Of a DNA stretch of 47,976 nt, positions 16,969 to 24,277 are shown in pieces (positions within the stretch are counted from its first letter, which is position 1; each line of letters begins with the position of its first letter). Source of the DNA: an uncultured Verrucomicrobiales bacterium (GTDB lineage Bacteria > Verrucomicrobiota > Verrucomicrobiia > Verrucomicrobiales > Akkermansiaceae); NCBI GenBank assembly GCA_937128235.1, contig CAKZMG010000072.1:1-47976 (forward strand), written 5' to 3'. The position numbers and the translations under genes were made by a program. The notes under the pieces are model-generated. The model had not been told where the DNA came from and ran no database searches. It saw nothing but the letters and a program-made list of their open reading frames with translations.

Positions 16969-17712
16969 CTACCTGTGACAGGTGAAGCAGCTCTCCTTAG
17001 GTTGCACATTCCAGTGATCCTTCAGCATCAGACCCATAGCCTTCTGCGCGTCACCCTTATCATCTAGTTCTAGATCTAAATTATTAGCACTCATGTAAGC
17101 AGTCACTTGATCTGCTGCTGATTGATTCTTCTTAAGATAGTCAGCCGCGCTATACTTGAGGTTAAATACCTCCTCCAGCGGACGAAGTGCGTCTTCTGGA
17201 TTTCTGTGACACTCGATACACATTCCCATGCTGAGATTCTTAGCATGATAAACCACGCGCATCTCATCCACCTGACCGTGGCACTCGATGCAAGAAATTC
17301 CGCGTCCAAGGTGAGCGGAGTGGTTGAAGAAAACATAATCAGGCGCCTTATGAACACGCACCCATTTAATTGGCTTGCCGCTCTCAATGGCATCGAATAA
17401 TGGAGCTAACCGCTCACTATCAGATTTGATTCCACCTTTAACGTGGCAATTCGCACAAGTATTGGCAGTCGGCACGTTTGCGTGACCAGACTTCTCTACG
17501 AAACTATGACAATGGCGGCAATCCAAGCCCAACTGAGTCACATGAAGCTCGTGATCATACGGGATAGGCTGATCCGGCATATAGCCAACTCTCTGAGCCT
17601 TAGGGGTTGCGTAATATGTGAAAGCTGTGACAACGCCAATCGCAAGCGCGCCAATGCAGACTGCGATTTTGAGCGGTACTAGATTTGTCCAGCGAGGAAA
17701 GTAATTAGCCAT
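16969..17712 (-). CDS. actA: Alternative complex III subunit ActA (pentahaem cytochrome c)
   Basis: This 247-aa protein has one N-terminal membrane helix (about 12-33) and five CxxCH motifs: CRHCH, CANCH, CIECH, CIECH and CFTCH, the last close to the C-terminus. This is the number expected for ActA. Other conserved wording includes GYMPDQPIPYDHELHV and FNHSAHLGRGISC. ActA is the periplasmic haem relay of ACIII. It is the first gene of the long minus-strand respiratory operon, with a 10-bp inverted repeat just upstream of its start. Confidence 0.95.
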   Translation of the reverse strand: MANYFPRWTNLVPLKIAVCIGALAIGVVTAFTYYATPKAQRVGYMPDQPIPYDHELHVTQLGLDCRHCHSFVEKSGHANVPTANTCANCHVKGGIKSDSERLAPLFDAIESGKPIKWVRVHKAPDYVFFNHSAHLGRGISCIECHGQVDEMRVVYHAKNLSMGMCIECHRNPEDALRPLEEVFNLKYSAADYLKKNQSAADQVTAYMSANNLDLELDDKGDAQKAMGLMLKDHWNVQPKESCFTCHR

Positions 17713-17746
17713 GAATAAATAGTGCTTAGATGCGGTGCTTATATCC

Positions 17747-17768
17747 GCTTGTGAAAAATTTCACAAGC
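17747..17768. promoter_or_regulatory. 10-bp perfect inverted repeat upstream of actA
   Basis: GCTTGTGAAA, a 2-nt AA spacer, then TTTCACAAGC form a perfect 22-nt palindrome that begins 35 nt upstream of the actA start. It lies in the 5' leader of the respiratory operon and could be an operator for a dimeric regulator or an mRNA hairpin. No canonical sigma-70 promoter was convincing in the remaining A/T-rich stretch (17769-17909). Confidence 0.45.
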
Positions 17769-17909
17769 TTATTTTCGAGATATTTCAGGAGGCAAGTAGT
17801 ATGGAAATCTATCCCCCTCTGGCAACCCGAAAATGGTAATAAACGAATTTTTTTTCAATAATCCGCAAAAATAATTTGCAAAGTGTTCATTCTGAGGGAT
17901 GCGAAAGAA

Positions 17910-17943
17910 AAAAGCTCACCATGAACCAACATGATGAGCTTTT
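17910..17943 (-). terminator. Rho-independent terminator of the DUF5362 pair
   Basis: On the minus strand a 9-bp stem (AAAAGCTCA / TGAGCTTTT), one mismatch, then a 4-bp CATG/CATG inner stem with a 6-nt loop are followed by a T-rich tract. It lies 30 nt past the stop of the 153-aa gene and separates that pair from the actA promoter region. Confidence 0.8.
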
Positions 17944-17972
17944 ACAAACTTCTTATTTGATCAACATAAAAC

Positions 17973-18434
17973 CTACCTGAAAGCCAATGCCGGAACAAAC
18001 ATACTTAACAATGCCATCACTAAGGCGATGAGCGTTAAAATACCACAAAGCTTCCAGAACTTCATCTGGTGCATAATTGCTGTCTCCAGATCTCCCGGAT
18101 TCCGGCTGATTTCGGTTCTACCAATCGCAGTGGAATATTTAGATAAGCTATTTGCTAGCATAAACAGCACTACAGTCATCACCAGCATCAATAGCACTCC
18201 TAATATAGCAACACCTCCCACCTGACTCACTAAAGCAAACATGCCAAATAAGCCTAAGATCATGAATGCAAAATAAATAAACATTAGCACACTGATAAAC
18301 CTCACCCACCCCTTAGAGGAATAGAGATGAGACTGTGCTATACTAGTAGCTGAGATGCCATTTGCACCCTGTTGTTGTTGAAACACTCCACCGCTCGGTG
18401 CCTGAGATTCAGTTGTTTGATAAGGATTTTCCAT
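17973..18434 (-). CDS. DUF5362-like small membrane protein (second of a tandem pair)
   Basis: This 153-aa protein has a polar Gln-rich N-terminus (about 1-40) and three or four membrane helices. The block YSTAIGRTE...DLETAIMHQMKFWKLCGI is shared in form with the upstream neighbour (YGKAIGRLQ...DFERAMEVHTKFWKLTGI), which marks the two as paralogues. The FWK-x-x-GI feature is what I associate with DUF5362. The function is unknown. It is 18 nt downstream of the first copy and followed by a strong terminator, so the pair forms its own transcription unit. Confidence 0.72.
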   Translation of the reverse strand: MENPYQTTESQAPSGGVFQQQQGANGISATSIAQSHLYSSKGWVRFISVLMFIYFAFMILGLFGMFALVSQVGGVAILGVLLMLVMTVVLFMLANSLSKYSTAIGRTEISRNPGDLETAIMHQMKFWKLCGILTLIALVMALLSMFVPALAFR

Positions 18435-18452
18435 AATAATTTTCTTTCTATT

Positions 18453-18908
18453 TTAAGCTGATGCAATTCCTACGATCATCGTTAGGATCATAAGCGCGAA
18501 CATGACAATAATAACAATTCCAGTAAGCTTCCAGAACTTCGTATGCACCTCCATAGCGCGTTCAAAATCTTGATTACTAGCTGATCCCTGGAGCCTCCCT
18601 ATCGCCTTTCCATATTGAATGAGTCGAACTGCAAGTATTACCTGAATCACTACCATAATGAGAGGAATAACCCATACCAACATCATACTAGCAGGCACAC
18701 CTGCACGCATATTCGATCCCATAAAAACCATACTTATCAGATTCAAACCAATAATCACCAACATTGTAATGCCCACAAGAGACACCCAAAATTTAGTAGC
18801 TATAAGTGCAGACAGTGCAGCGGCTGTCACCGGCATTTCAGATGAGGGATCGCTGTATCCCTGCTGATGGGCTTGTCCAGCCTCATACGGATTTACTTGT
18901 TGTTCCAT
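18453..18908 (-). CDS. DUF5362-like small membrane protein (first of a tandem pair)
   Basis: This 151-aa protein has a polar N-terminus (VNPYEAGQAHQQGY), then helices near 40-62, 75-100 and 128-150, and the paralogue-shared block YGKAIGRLQG...KFWKLTGI. The N-terminal NPY(E/Q) wording is common to small DUF-type membrane proteins in this phylum. The function is unknown. It is divergent from the phosphonate operon and may share the 180-nt intergenic region with it. Confidence 0.72.
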   Translation of the reverse strand: MEQQVNPYEAGQAHQQGYSDPSSEMPVTAAALSALIATKFWVSLVGITMLVIIGLNLISMVFMGSNMRAGVPASMMLVWVIPLIMVVIQVILAVRLIQYGKAIGRLQGSASNQDFERAMEVHTKFWKLTGIVIIVMFALMILTMIVGIASA

Positions 18909-18997
18909 ACACAGCTTTTATGCACCACAATTCATTTTGTCAACTCTAGGATTTAGTTTAGCATACTGCCTCAAATTCACTAAAAATGTCGATTTTT

Positions 18998-19010
18998 ACA
19001 TAACTTATGT
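18998..19010. promoter_or_regulatory. Short inverted repeat upstream of the phosphonate operon
   Basis: ACATAA-C-TTATGT, a 6-1-6 palindrome, lies 77 nt upstream of the phnA ATG in the divergent intergenic region 18909-19087. It could be an operator half-site pair. A TTGTCA at 18937-18942 has no well-spaced -10 element, so no promoter is assigned. Confidence 0.25.
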
Positions 19011-19087
19011 CATTTATTCATGTTAAAAAGATTGGCTAATCGTTCTTGTTCCTATCAGTCTCTATCCAGATCAATCATACATCTAAC

Positions 19088-20338
19088 ATGTCAATATCAA
19101 CCACACCATTCACAGCCAATAATCGCTCTTACTCTCCTCCAGCTCAACCTATCGCCGTCATCTGTATCGATGGTTGTGCAGATGAGTATATTTCAGAATC
19201 CATCGCGCAGGGCTACATGCCTAGGCTCGAAGCGATGCTTAAGAAGGGTTACCGTGGAATGGTTCGCGGTGCGCTCCCCTCTTTCACTAACGTCAACAAC
19301 TCAGCCATCGTCACGGGAGCACCTCCAGCAGTCACTGGTATTTGTGGAAATTTCTTCCTCAACCCAGAGACCAATGAAGAGGTAATGATGAACTCACCGG
19401 AGTTCCGTCGCTGTGACACCCTTCTCAATGCTGCGGCAGACGCAGGCAGGAAAGTTGCCTTCATCACCGCTAAGGAAAAACTCCGCACGGTTCTTGGTGA
19501 TGGGATCGTAGAGCGCGGAGGCATCGTTTTCTCTACGGAAAAAGTAACTGAAGCTGAAAAAGAAACTCATGGTGTCGATAATGCAGAAGACATCATCGGC
19601 AAGCCACAGCCAGAGATCTACTCAGGTGACGCATCTGTCTATGTTCTCGAAGCTGGCGCAGCACTGGTGGAGCAAGGCAAGGCAGACTTCCTCTACCTCT
19701 CGCTCACTGACTACATGCAGCATAAATTTGGTCCTTGGGATCAAGAGTCATTAGAATTTTACAAGCAACTCGATGACCAGATTGGTCGTCTGTTAGACGC
19801 AGGCTGTATCGTAGCTGCCACTGCTGACCACGGCATGAATGCTAAAAACACTGACGCTGGCGAGCCACAAGTTATCTACGTTCAGACCCTACTTCATGAG
19901 AAATTTGGAGCTGAAGGCATCCACGTCATTTGCCCCATCACAGATCCATACGTAGTGCATCATGGTGCACTCGGCTCACTGGTAATGGTGCACCTAGAAG
20001 ATCCATCACGCGCTCCGGAGTTAATTGATTTCCTCATGCGTCAAGAAGGTATCACCGAAGCTCATGATCGTGAAATGGCAGCACTCAAGCTAGAGCTAGC
20101 ACCAGACCGCATCGGTGACATCACCGTGCTCTCTGGCAGAGACTACGTAGTAGGCAAAACTGCCGCAGACCATGATCTCAGCGTGCTCAAGGGTGGGCTC
20201 CGCTCACACGGTGGTCGCTATGAAGAAATGGTTCCACTACTTCTATCAGAGCCACTAAATAATGAGTACAAGCTCATCGCAAATGCCGACCCAAGAAACT
20301 TCGATGTCTTCGCATTCGCATGTAATGGCGCTTCCTAA
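19088..20338 (+). CDS. phnA: Phosphonoacetate hydrolase
   Basis: This 416-aa enzyme of the alkaline phosphatase superfamily cleaves phosphonoacetate to acetate and phosphate using two zinc ions. Visible residues are D28 in CIDGCADEY, the nucleophilic threonine T67 in PSFTNVNNSAIVTG, a metal-binding D and H in LTDYMQHKFGPW, DH in TADHGMNAK, and a late histidine in LRSHGGRYEEMVP. The ATG at 19088 is preferred over a TTG at 19046 because the extension has no family counterpart. It is the first gene of a phosphonate operon with phnY 26 nt downstream. It gives the operon the PhnW-PhnY-PhnA route, not the phosphonatase route. Confidence 0.95.
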   Translation: MSISTTPFTANNRSYSPPAQPIAVICIDGCADEYISESIAQGYMPRLEAMLKKGYRGMVRGALPSFTNVNNSAIVTGAPPAVTGICGNFFLNPETNEEVMMNSPEFRRCDTLLNAAADAGRKVAFITAKEKLRTVLGDGIVERGGIVFSTEKVTEAEKETHGVDNAEDIIGKPQPEIYSGDASVYVLEAGAALVEQGKADFLYLSLTDYMQHKFGPWDQESLEFYKQLDDQIGRLLDAGCIVAATADHGMNAKNTDAGEPQVIYVQTLLHEKFGAEGIHVICPITDPYVVHHGALGSLVMVHLEDPSRAPELIDFLMRQEGITEAHDREMAALKLELAPDRIGDITVLSGRDYVVGKTAADHDLSVLKGGLRSHGGRYEEMVPLLLSEPLNNEYKLIANADPRNFDVFAFACNGAS

Positions 20339-20364
20339 ATCTTCAATATTCAATCCAACACACC

Positions 20365-21786
20365 ATGATCGATTTACCATCATACATTGCAGGAAAAGCA
20401 GTTCACTCTGATGACAAACTTGAGGTGCATTATCCTTACGACGGCTCTCTAACAGGAACTGTTAGTAAGATCAATAATGCGCAACTCAATGAGTGTATCG
20501 AAGCCGCTATTGAGGGAGGGAAGAATCCTCTTTCTCGTTACGAACGCCATGCGATTCTGCGTAAGGCTGCGGACCTGCTTGCTGAAAATCGTGAGGAATT
20601 AGCCAAGCTGATTTGTCGCGAAACTGGTCTCTGTATGCGCGAGACTATGTATGAGACTGGACGGAGTTCGGACGTGATGGAATTCGCCGCGATCGAAGCG
20701 ATCAAGGATGATGGAGAAGTCTTCTCATGCGATATTTCCCCACAAGGCAAGAACCGCAAGATCGTAACCTTTAAACAACCAGTCCAGCTCGTCTCTGCGA
20801 TCACACCATTCAATCACCCGTTGAATCAAGTGGCTCATAAGGTAGCTCCAGCAATCGCTGCTGGAGCTCCTATGATCCTCAAGCCATCAGAGAAAACACC
20901 TCTAACAGCGATCCGTTTTGTGGAGATTCTCTACGAAGCAGGACTCCCCGGATGGATGCTCTCTGTCGTCTCTGGTGATCTCGATGAAGTCATCACTCCG
21001 ATGATCACCGATGATCGTGTAGAGATGGTTTCCTTCACTGGTTCAGTTGAAATTGGAAAAATTATTTCTAAGACAGCTGGCTACAAAAAAACATGCCTTG
21101 AGCTTGGTGGAAACTCACCATTGATCGTGCTGGAAGATGCCGATATGGAAAAGGCAGTTCTACTCGCGGCTGAAGGTTCATTTAGAAACTCAGGTCAGCG
21201 ATGCACTGCGGTGAAACGTATACTCGTTCAAGAGTCCATCCTCGATGAATTCACTGAGAAATTCGTAGAGAAGGCGAAAGAATACATCTGTGGTGATCCA
21301 GAAGATCCCGAGACGAAAGTGGGCACCGTGATCGATGAGCCGGCTGCGATTCATTTAGAAAATGTTGTCAACTCAGCAGTGTCAGACGGAGCTAAATTAT
21401 TACTAGGCGGCAAACGCACAGGAGCTCAGATAGAGCCTACAGTTCTGGGAAATGTCTCGCGAGAGTCTGAAGTAGTTGCCAAAGAATCATTCGGACCACT
21501 CGCTCCGATCATCGCCATCAAGGACCTAGATGATGCCATAGCCTATTACAATGGAGGCAACTTCGGACTCAGCACAGGCATCGTGACCAACGATCTCAGC
21601 AAGGCACTCAAAGCAGCCAAGCATCTGAGAACAGGAACCACAAACATCAACGAAGTCCCAGGATACAGAATAGAAAGCAGCCCATTTGGAGGCATCAAAG
21701 ACTCTGGCCTAGGCATCAAGGAGGGAGTCATAGAAGCCAAAAAATTCATGCAAAACACGAAGACCTTCTCATTCCCTTGGGAGTAA
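20365..21786 (+). CDS. phnY: Phosphonoacetaldehyde dehydrogenase
   Basis: This 473-aa NAD-dependent aldehyde dehydrogenase has catalytic C280 in [11 protein letters not shown], general base E246 in LELGGNSP, and N150 in [13 protein letters not shown], all in family order. It oxidises phosphonoacetaldehyde to phosphonoacetate, linking PhnW to PhnA. Assignment within the large aldehyde dehydrogenase family rests mainly on its position between phnA and phnW. The gene ends 17 nt before the chosen phnW start. Confidence 0.93.
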   Translation: MIDLPSYIAGKAVHSDDKLEVHYPYDGSLTGTVSKINNAQLNECIEAAIEGGKNPLSRYERHAILRKAADLLAENREELAKLICRETGLCMRETMYETGRSSDVMEFAAIEAIKDDGEVFSCDISPQGKNRKIVTFKQPVQLVSAITPFNHPLNQVAHKVAPAIAAGAPMILKPSEKTPLTAIRFVEILYEAGLPGWMLSVVSGDLDEVITPMITDDRVEMVSFTGSVEIGKIISKTAGYKKTCLELGGNSPLIVLEDADMEKAVLLAAEGSFRNSGQRCTAVKRILVQESILDEFTEKFVEKAKEYICGDPEDPETKVGTVIDEPAAIHLENVVNSAVSDGAKLLLGGKRTGAQIEPTVLGNVSRESEVVAKESFGPLAPIIAIKDLDDAIAYYNGGNFGLSTGIVTNDLSKALKAAKHLRTGTTNINEVPGYRIESSPFGGIKDSGLGIKEGVIEAKKFMQNTKTFSFPWE

Positions 21787-21803
21787 TCTTAACCAATCAA
21801 ACC

Positions 21804-22922
21804 ATGTCTAACATCGATACTTCTAACCCATATATTCTCCTTACTCCGGGACCTCTCTCTACTTCACCAACAGTCCGCGAAGCGATGCTGAAAGACTGGT
21901 GCACCTGGGATGATGACTACAACCTCGGAGTCGTCACACCGATTCGTGAGGGGCTTACAAAGCTCGCTTCATCGATCGCTCCTGAGAAATTTACCACCGT
22001 CCTGATGCAGGGTAGTGGGACATTTTCTGTAGAAAGCATGCTCGGCTCTGTCGTTCCTGATGATGGAAAATTATTAGTTCTCGCAAATGGAGTCTATGGA
22101 AATCGCCTCGCTCAGATCGCAGAATACGCAGGGATCAATCACATTGTTCACGATACCGGAGAGCTTGCTGGCCCTGATCTTGATCGCCTTTCTCAGACTC
22201 TTCAAGATGATACAGAAATCACTCACGTAGTCGTCGTACATAATGAGACAACTACTGGCATGATGAACCCTCTGGAAGAGATTGCTAAGATCGTCAAAGG
22301 TGCAGGTAAAATATTTCTGTTAGACTCAATGTCCGCCTTCGGTGGAGTTCCGCTCGACATGGAAGAACTCAAGATCGACTACCTTGTATCCAGCGCGAAC
22401 AAATGTATCCAAGGCGTCCCAGGCTTTGGTTTCATCATCGCTAGAATTTCTGAACTGGAGAAGACCCAAGGCATAGCCCGCTCACTTTCGATGGATCTCT
22501 ACGCTCAATGGAGAGGCATGGAAGACGGTAGTGGTAAGTGGAGATTCACCAGCCCTACGCATGTAACGCGAGCATTTTATCAGGCGATGTTAGAGCTCGA
22601 TGAAGAAGGTGGCGTAGCCGCGCGATACGCTCGCTATACTGAAAACCAAAAACGTCTCGTAGAAGGCATGGAGCGACTCGGCTATAAGTGTGTTTTACCC
22701 AAAGAAAACCACAGCCCAATTATCACTGGCTTCATCAACCCAGAGAACCCAGACTACGAGTTCAAGAAATTTTACAACCTGCTCAAAGAAGAAGGCTTTG
22801 TGATTTACCCAGGTAAAGTGACGGGGATCGATTCCTTCCGCATCGGCACCATCGGTCACGTCTTCCCAGAAGATATTGATCGCTTGATCATAGCGGTAGA
22901 AAAGTCTATGTATTGGGCTTAG
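21804..22922 (+). CDS. phnW: 2-aminoethylphosphonate:pyruvate transaminase
   Basis: This 372-aa PLP enzyme converts 2-aminoethylphosphonate and pyruvate to phosphonoacetaldehyde and alanine. It shows [28 protein letters not shown], the PLP-phosphate and aspartate region [10 protein letters not shown] (D174), and the Schiff-base lysine K200 in [12 protein letters not shown]. The ATG at 21804 matches the usual PhnW N-terminus and avoids overlap with phnY. An upstream in-frame ATG at 21777 lies inside phnY. Confidence 0.95.
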   Translation: MSNIDTSNPYILLTPGPLSTSPTVREAMLKDWCTWDDDYNLGVVTPIREGLTKLASSIAPEKFTTVLMQGSGTFSVESMLGSVVPDDGKLLVLANGVYGNRLAQIAEYAGINHIVHDTGELAGPDLDRLSQTLQDDTEITHVVVVHNETTTGMMNPLEEIAKIVKGAGKIFLLDSMSAFGGVPLDMEELKIDYLVSSANKCIQGVPGFGFIIARISELEKTQGIARSLSMDLYAQWRGMEDGSGKWRFTSPTHVTRAFYQAMLELDEEGGVAARYARYTENQKRLVEGMERLGYKCVLPKENHSPIITGFINPENPDYEFKKFYNLLKEEGFVIYPGKVTGIDSFRIGTIGHVFPEDIDRLIIAVEKSMYWA

Positions 22923-22966
22923 TCTCTAAACTCAAAAACTAACACCACACAAATAAACCCACATTT

Positions 22967-24274
22967 ATGAGTAAAATCCGGAAGGCTCTAGAGACAAAAC
23001 CCACAGCCGTTCTCGTCGTATACACGATGATCGCTGCCTTTGCTTCCTATGCCAGCATGTATGCCTTCCGCAAGCCTTTCACCGCAACCAGCTATGAAGG
23101 GCTGACCGCCTTTACGGCATTTGGAGTCGCCTTTGGCTACAAACCCATCGCCGTCATCGCCCAGCTCATGGGTTACATGGGTTCTAAATTTATAGGCATA
23201 AAAGTAGCCTCAGAAGCCAGCATGGGTCGCCGCGTCCCGCTCGTATTAGGGCTTATCTTATTTGCAGAGCTTATGCTCATCGGCTTTGCTCTCACCCCTG
23301 CTCCGTATAACATTTTCTTCCTCTTCCTAAACGGTCTCCCACTGGGCATGGTCTGGTCACTCCTCTTCGGAATCATTGAGGGGCGTAAGATCTCTGAGTT
23401 CCTAGGACTAGCCATGAGCGTGAGCGTCATCTTTTCCTCAGGCATCGTGAAGTCTGTGGGAAAATGGACTATGACTGATTTAGGCGTTTCTGAATTTTGG
23501 ATGCCAGCCACCACAGGTGCCATCTTCATCCCAGTATTACTGATTGCTCTATTCATGATGTATCAGGTCCCTGCTCCCTCAGCAGAAGACATAGAAGTCC
23601 GGAGCAAGAGGCACGCCATGACTAGGGATGACCGCAAAAACTTCATTCGCAAATATTTCTGGGGTGTTGTTTTTCTCGTCATTGGTTACCTCTTCCTCAT
23701 GACCTACCGCGACGTCCGTGATACATTCATGATCGATATCATGATAGAGATGGGCTATAAAACTGAAGACGTAAACTTCGCTGGCATAGAAAGCTGGGTC
23801 GGAGTAGGAGTCATTATTATCCTCTGTCTTTTCTGGAAGGTTAAGAAAAATTCCACCGCAGTAAAACTCAGCCTAGCTCTGGTCGCTATTGGTGCTTTCA
23901 TCCTCGGTGCATCCACGTTCATGTTACAAAAAGGTATGCTAAGTCCAGTTACCTTCTATGTTTTAAATGGATTCGGTCTTTACGTTTCCTTTGTTCTCTA
24001 TCAGAGTATCCTCATGGATCGCATGTTAGCATCTATCAAAACCGTCGCCACAGCTAGCTTCCTCATTGCCATTGCTGATTCCTATGGCTATTTTTCAACG
24101 GTCGCGCTCTATTTAGCGAAAGACATCATCTCAAAAATCTATAATATAGAGATCCAGTGGTTGCAAATCCTCAGCATCGCGAGCTACTGCGTGATGATCG
24201 TAGTGCCACTGATGACCGTGCTAGTTCTGGTTTACTTTAAACCAAAAATGATCGCTAGAAAAGAATTTCAATAA
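22967..24274 (+). CDS. DUF5690 / MFS-like transporter, candidate aminoethylphosphonate permease
   Basis: This 435-aa membrane protein has about twelve helices and the DUF5690 hallmark YASMYAFRKPFTA in helix 1, followed by YKPIAVIAQLMGYMGSKFIGI. DUF5690 proteins resemble major-facilitator transporters. It lies between phnW and the FAD/GcvT gene, with a 3-nt gap to the latter, and no ABC phosphonate importer is present. Uptake of (N-methyl) aminoethylphosphonate is therefore the likely role. The substrate is inferred from context only. Confidence 0.85.
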   Translation: MSKIRKALETKPTAVLVVYTMIAAFASYASMYAFRKPFTATSYEGLTAFTAFGVAFGYKPIAVIAQLMGYMGSKFIGIKVASEASMGRRVPLVLGLILFAELMLIGFALTPAPYNIFFLFLNGLPLGMVWSLLFGIIEGRKISEFLGLAMSVSVIFSSGIVKSVGKWTMTDLGVSEFWMPATTGAIFIPVLLIALFMMYQVPAPSAEDIEVRSKRHAMTRDDRKNFIRKYFWGVVFLVIGYLFLMTYRDVRDTFMIDIMIEMGYKTEDVNFAGIESWVGVGVIIILCLFWKVKKNSTAVKLSLALVAIGAFILGASTFMLQKGMLSPVTFYVLNGFGLYVSFVLYQSILMDRMLASIKTVATASFLIAIADSYGYFSTVALYLAKDIISKIYNIEIQWLQILSIASYCVMIVVPLMTVLVLVYFKPKMIARKEFQ

Positions 24275-24277
24275 CCA

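Noticed and set aside
19046-19087. TTG start that would extend PhnA by 14 residues
   Set aside because: The extra residues have no counterpart in the family and the ATG at 19088 gives a normal N-terminus.
21777-21803. ATG that would start PhnW inside phnY
   Set aside because: The PhnW family start fits ATG 21804, and the upstream ATG would overlap the end of phnY.
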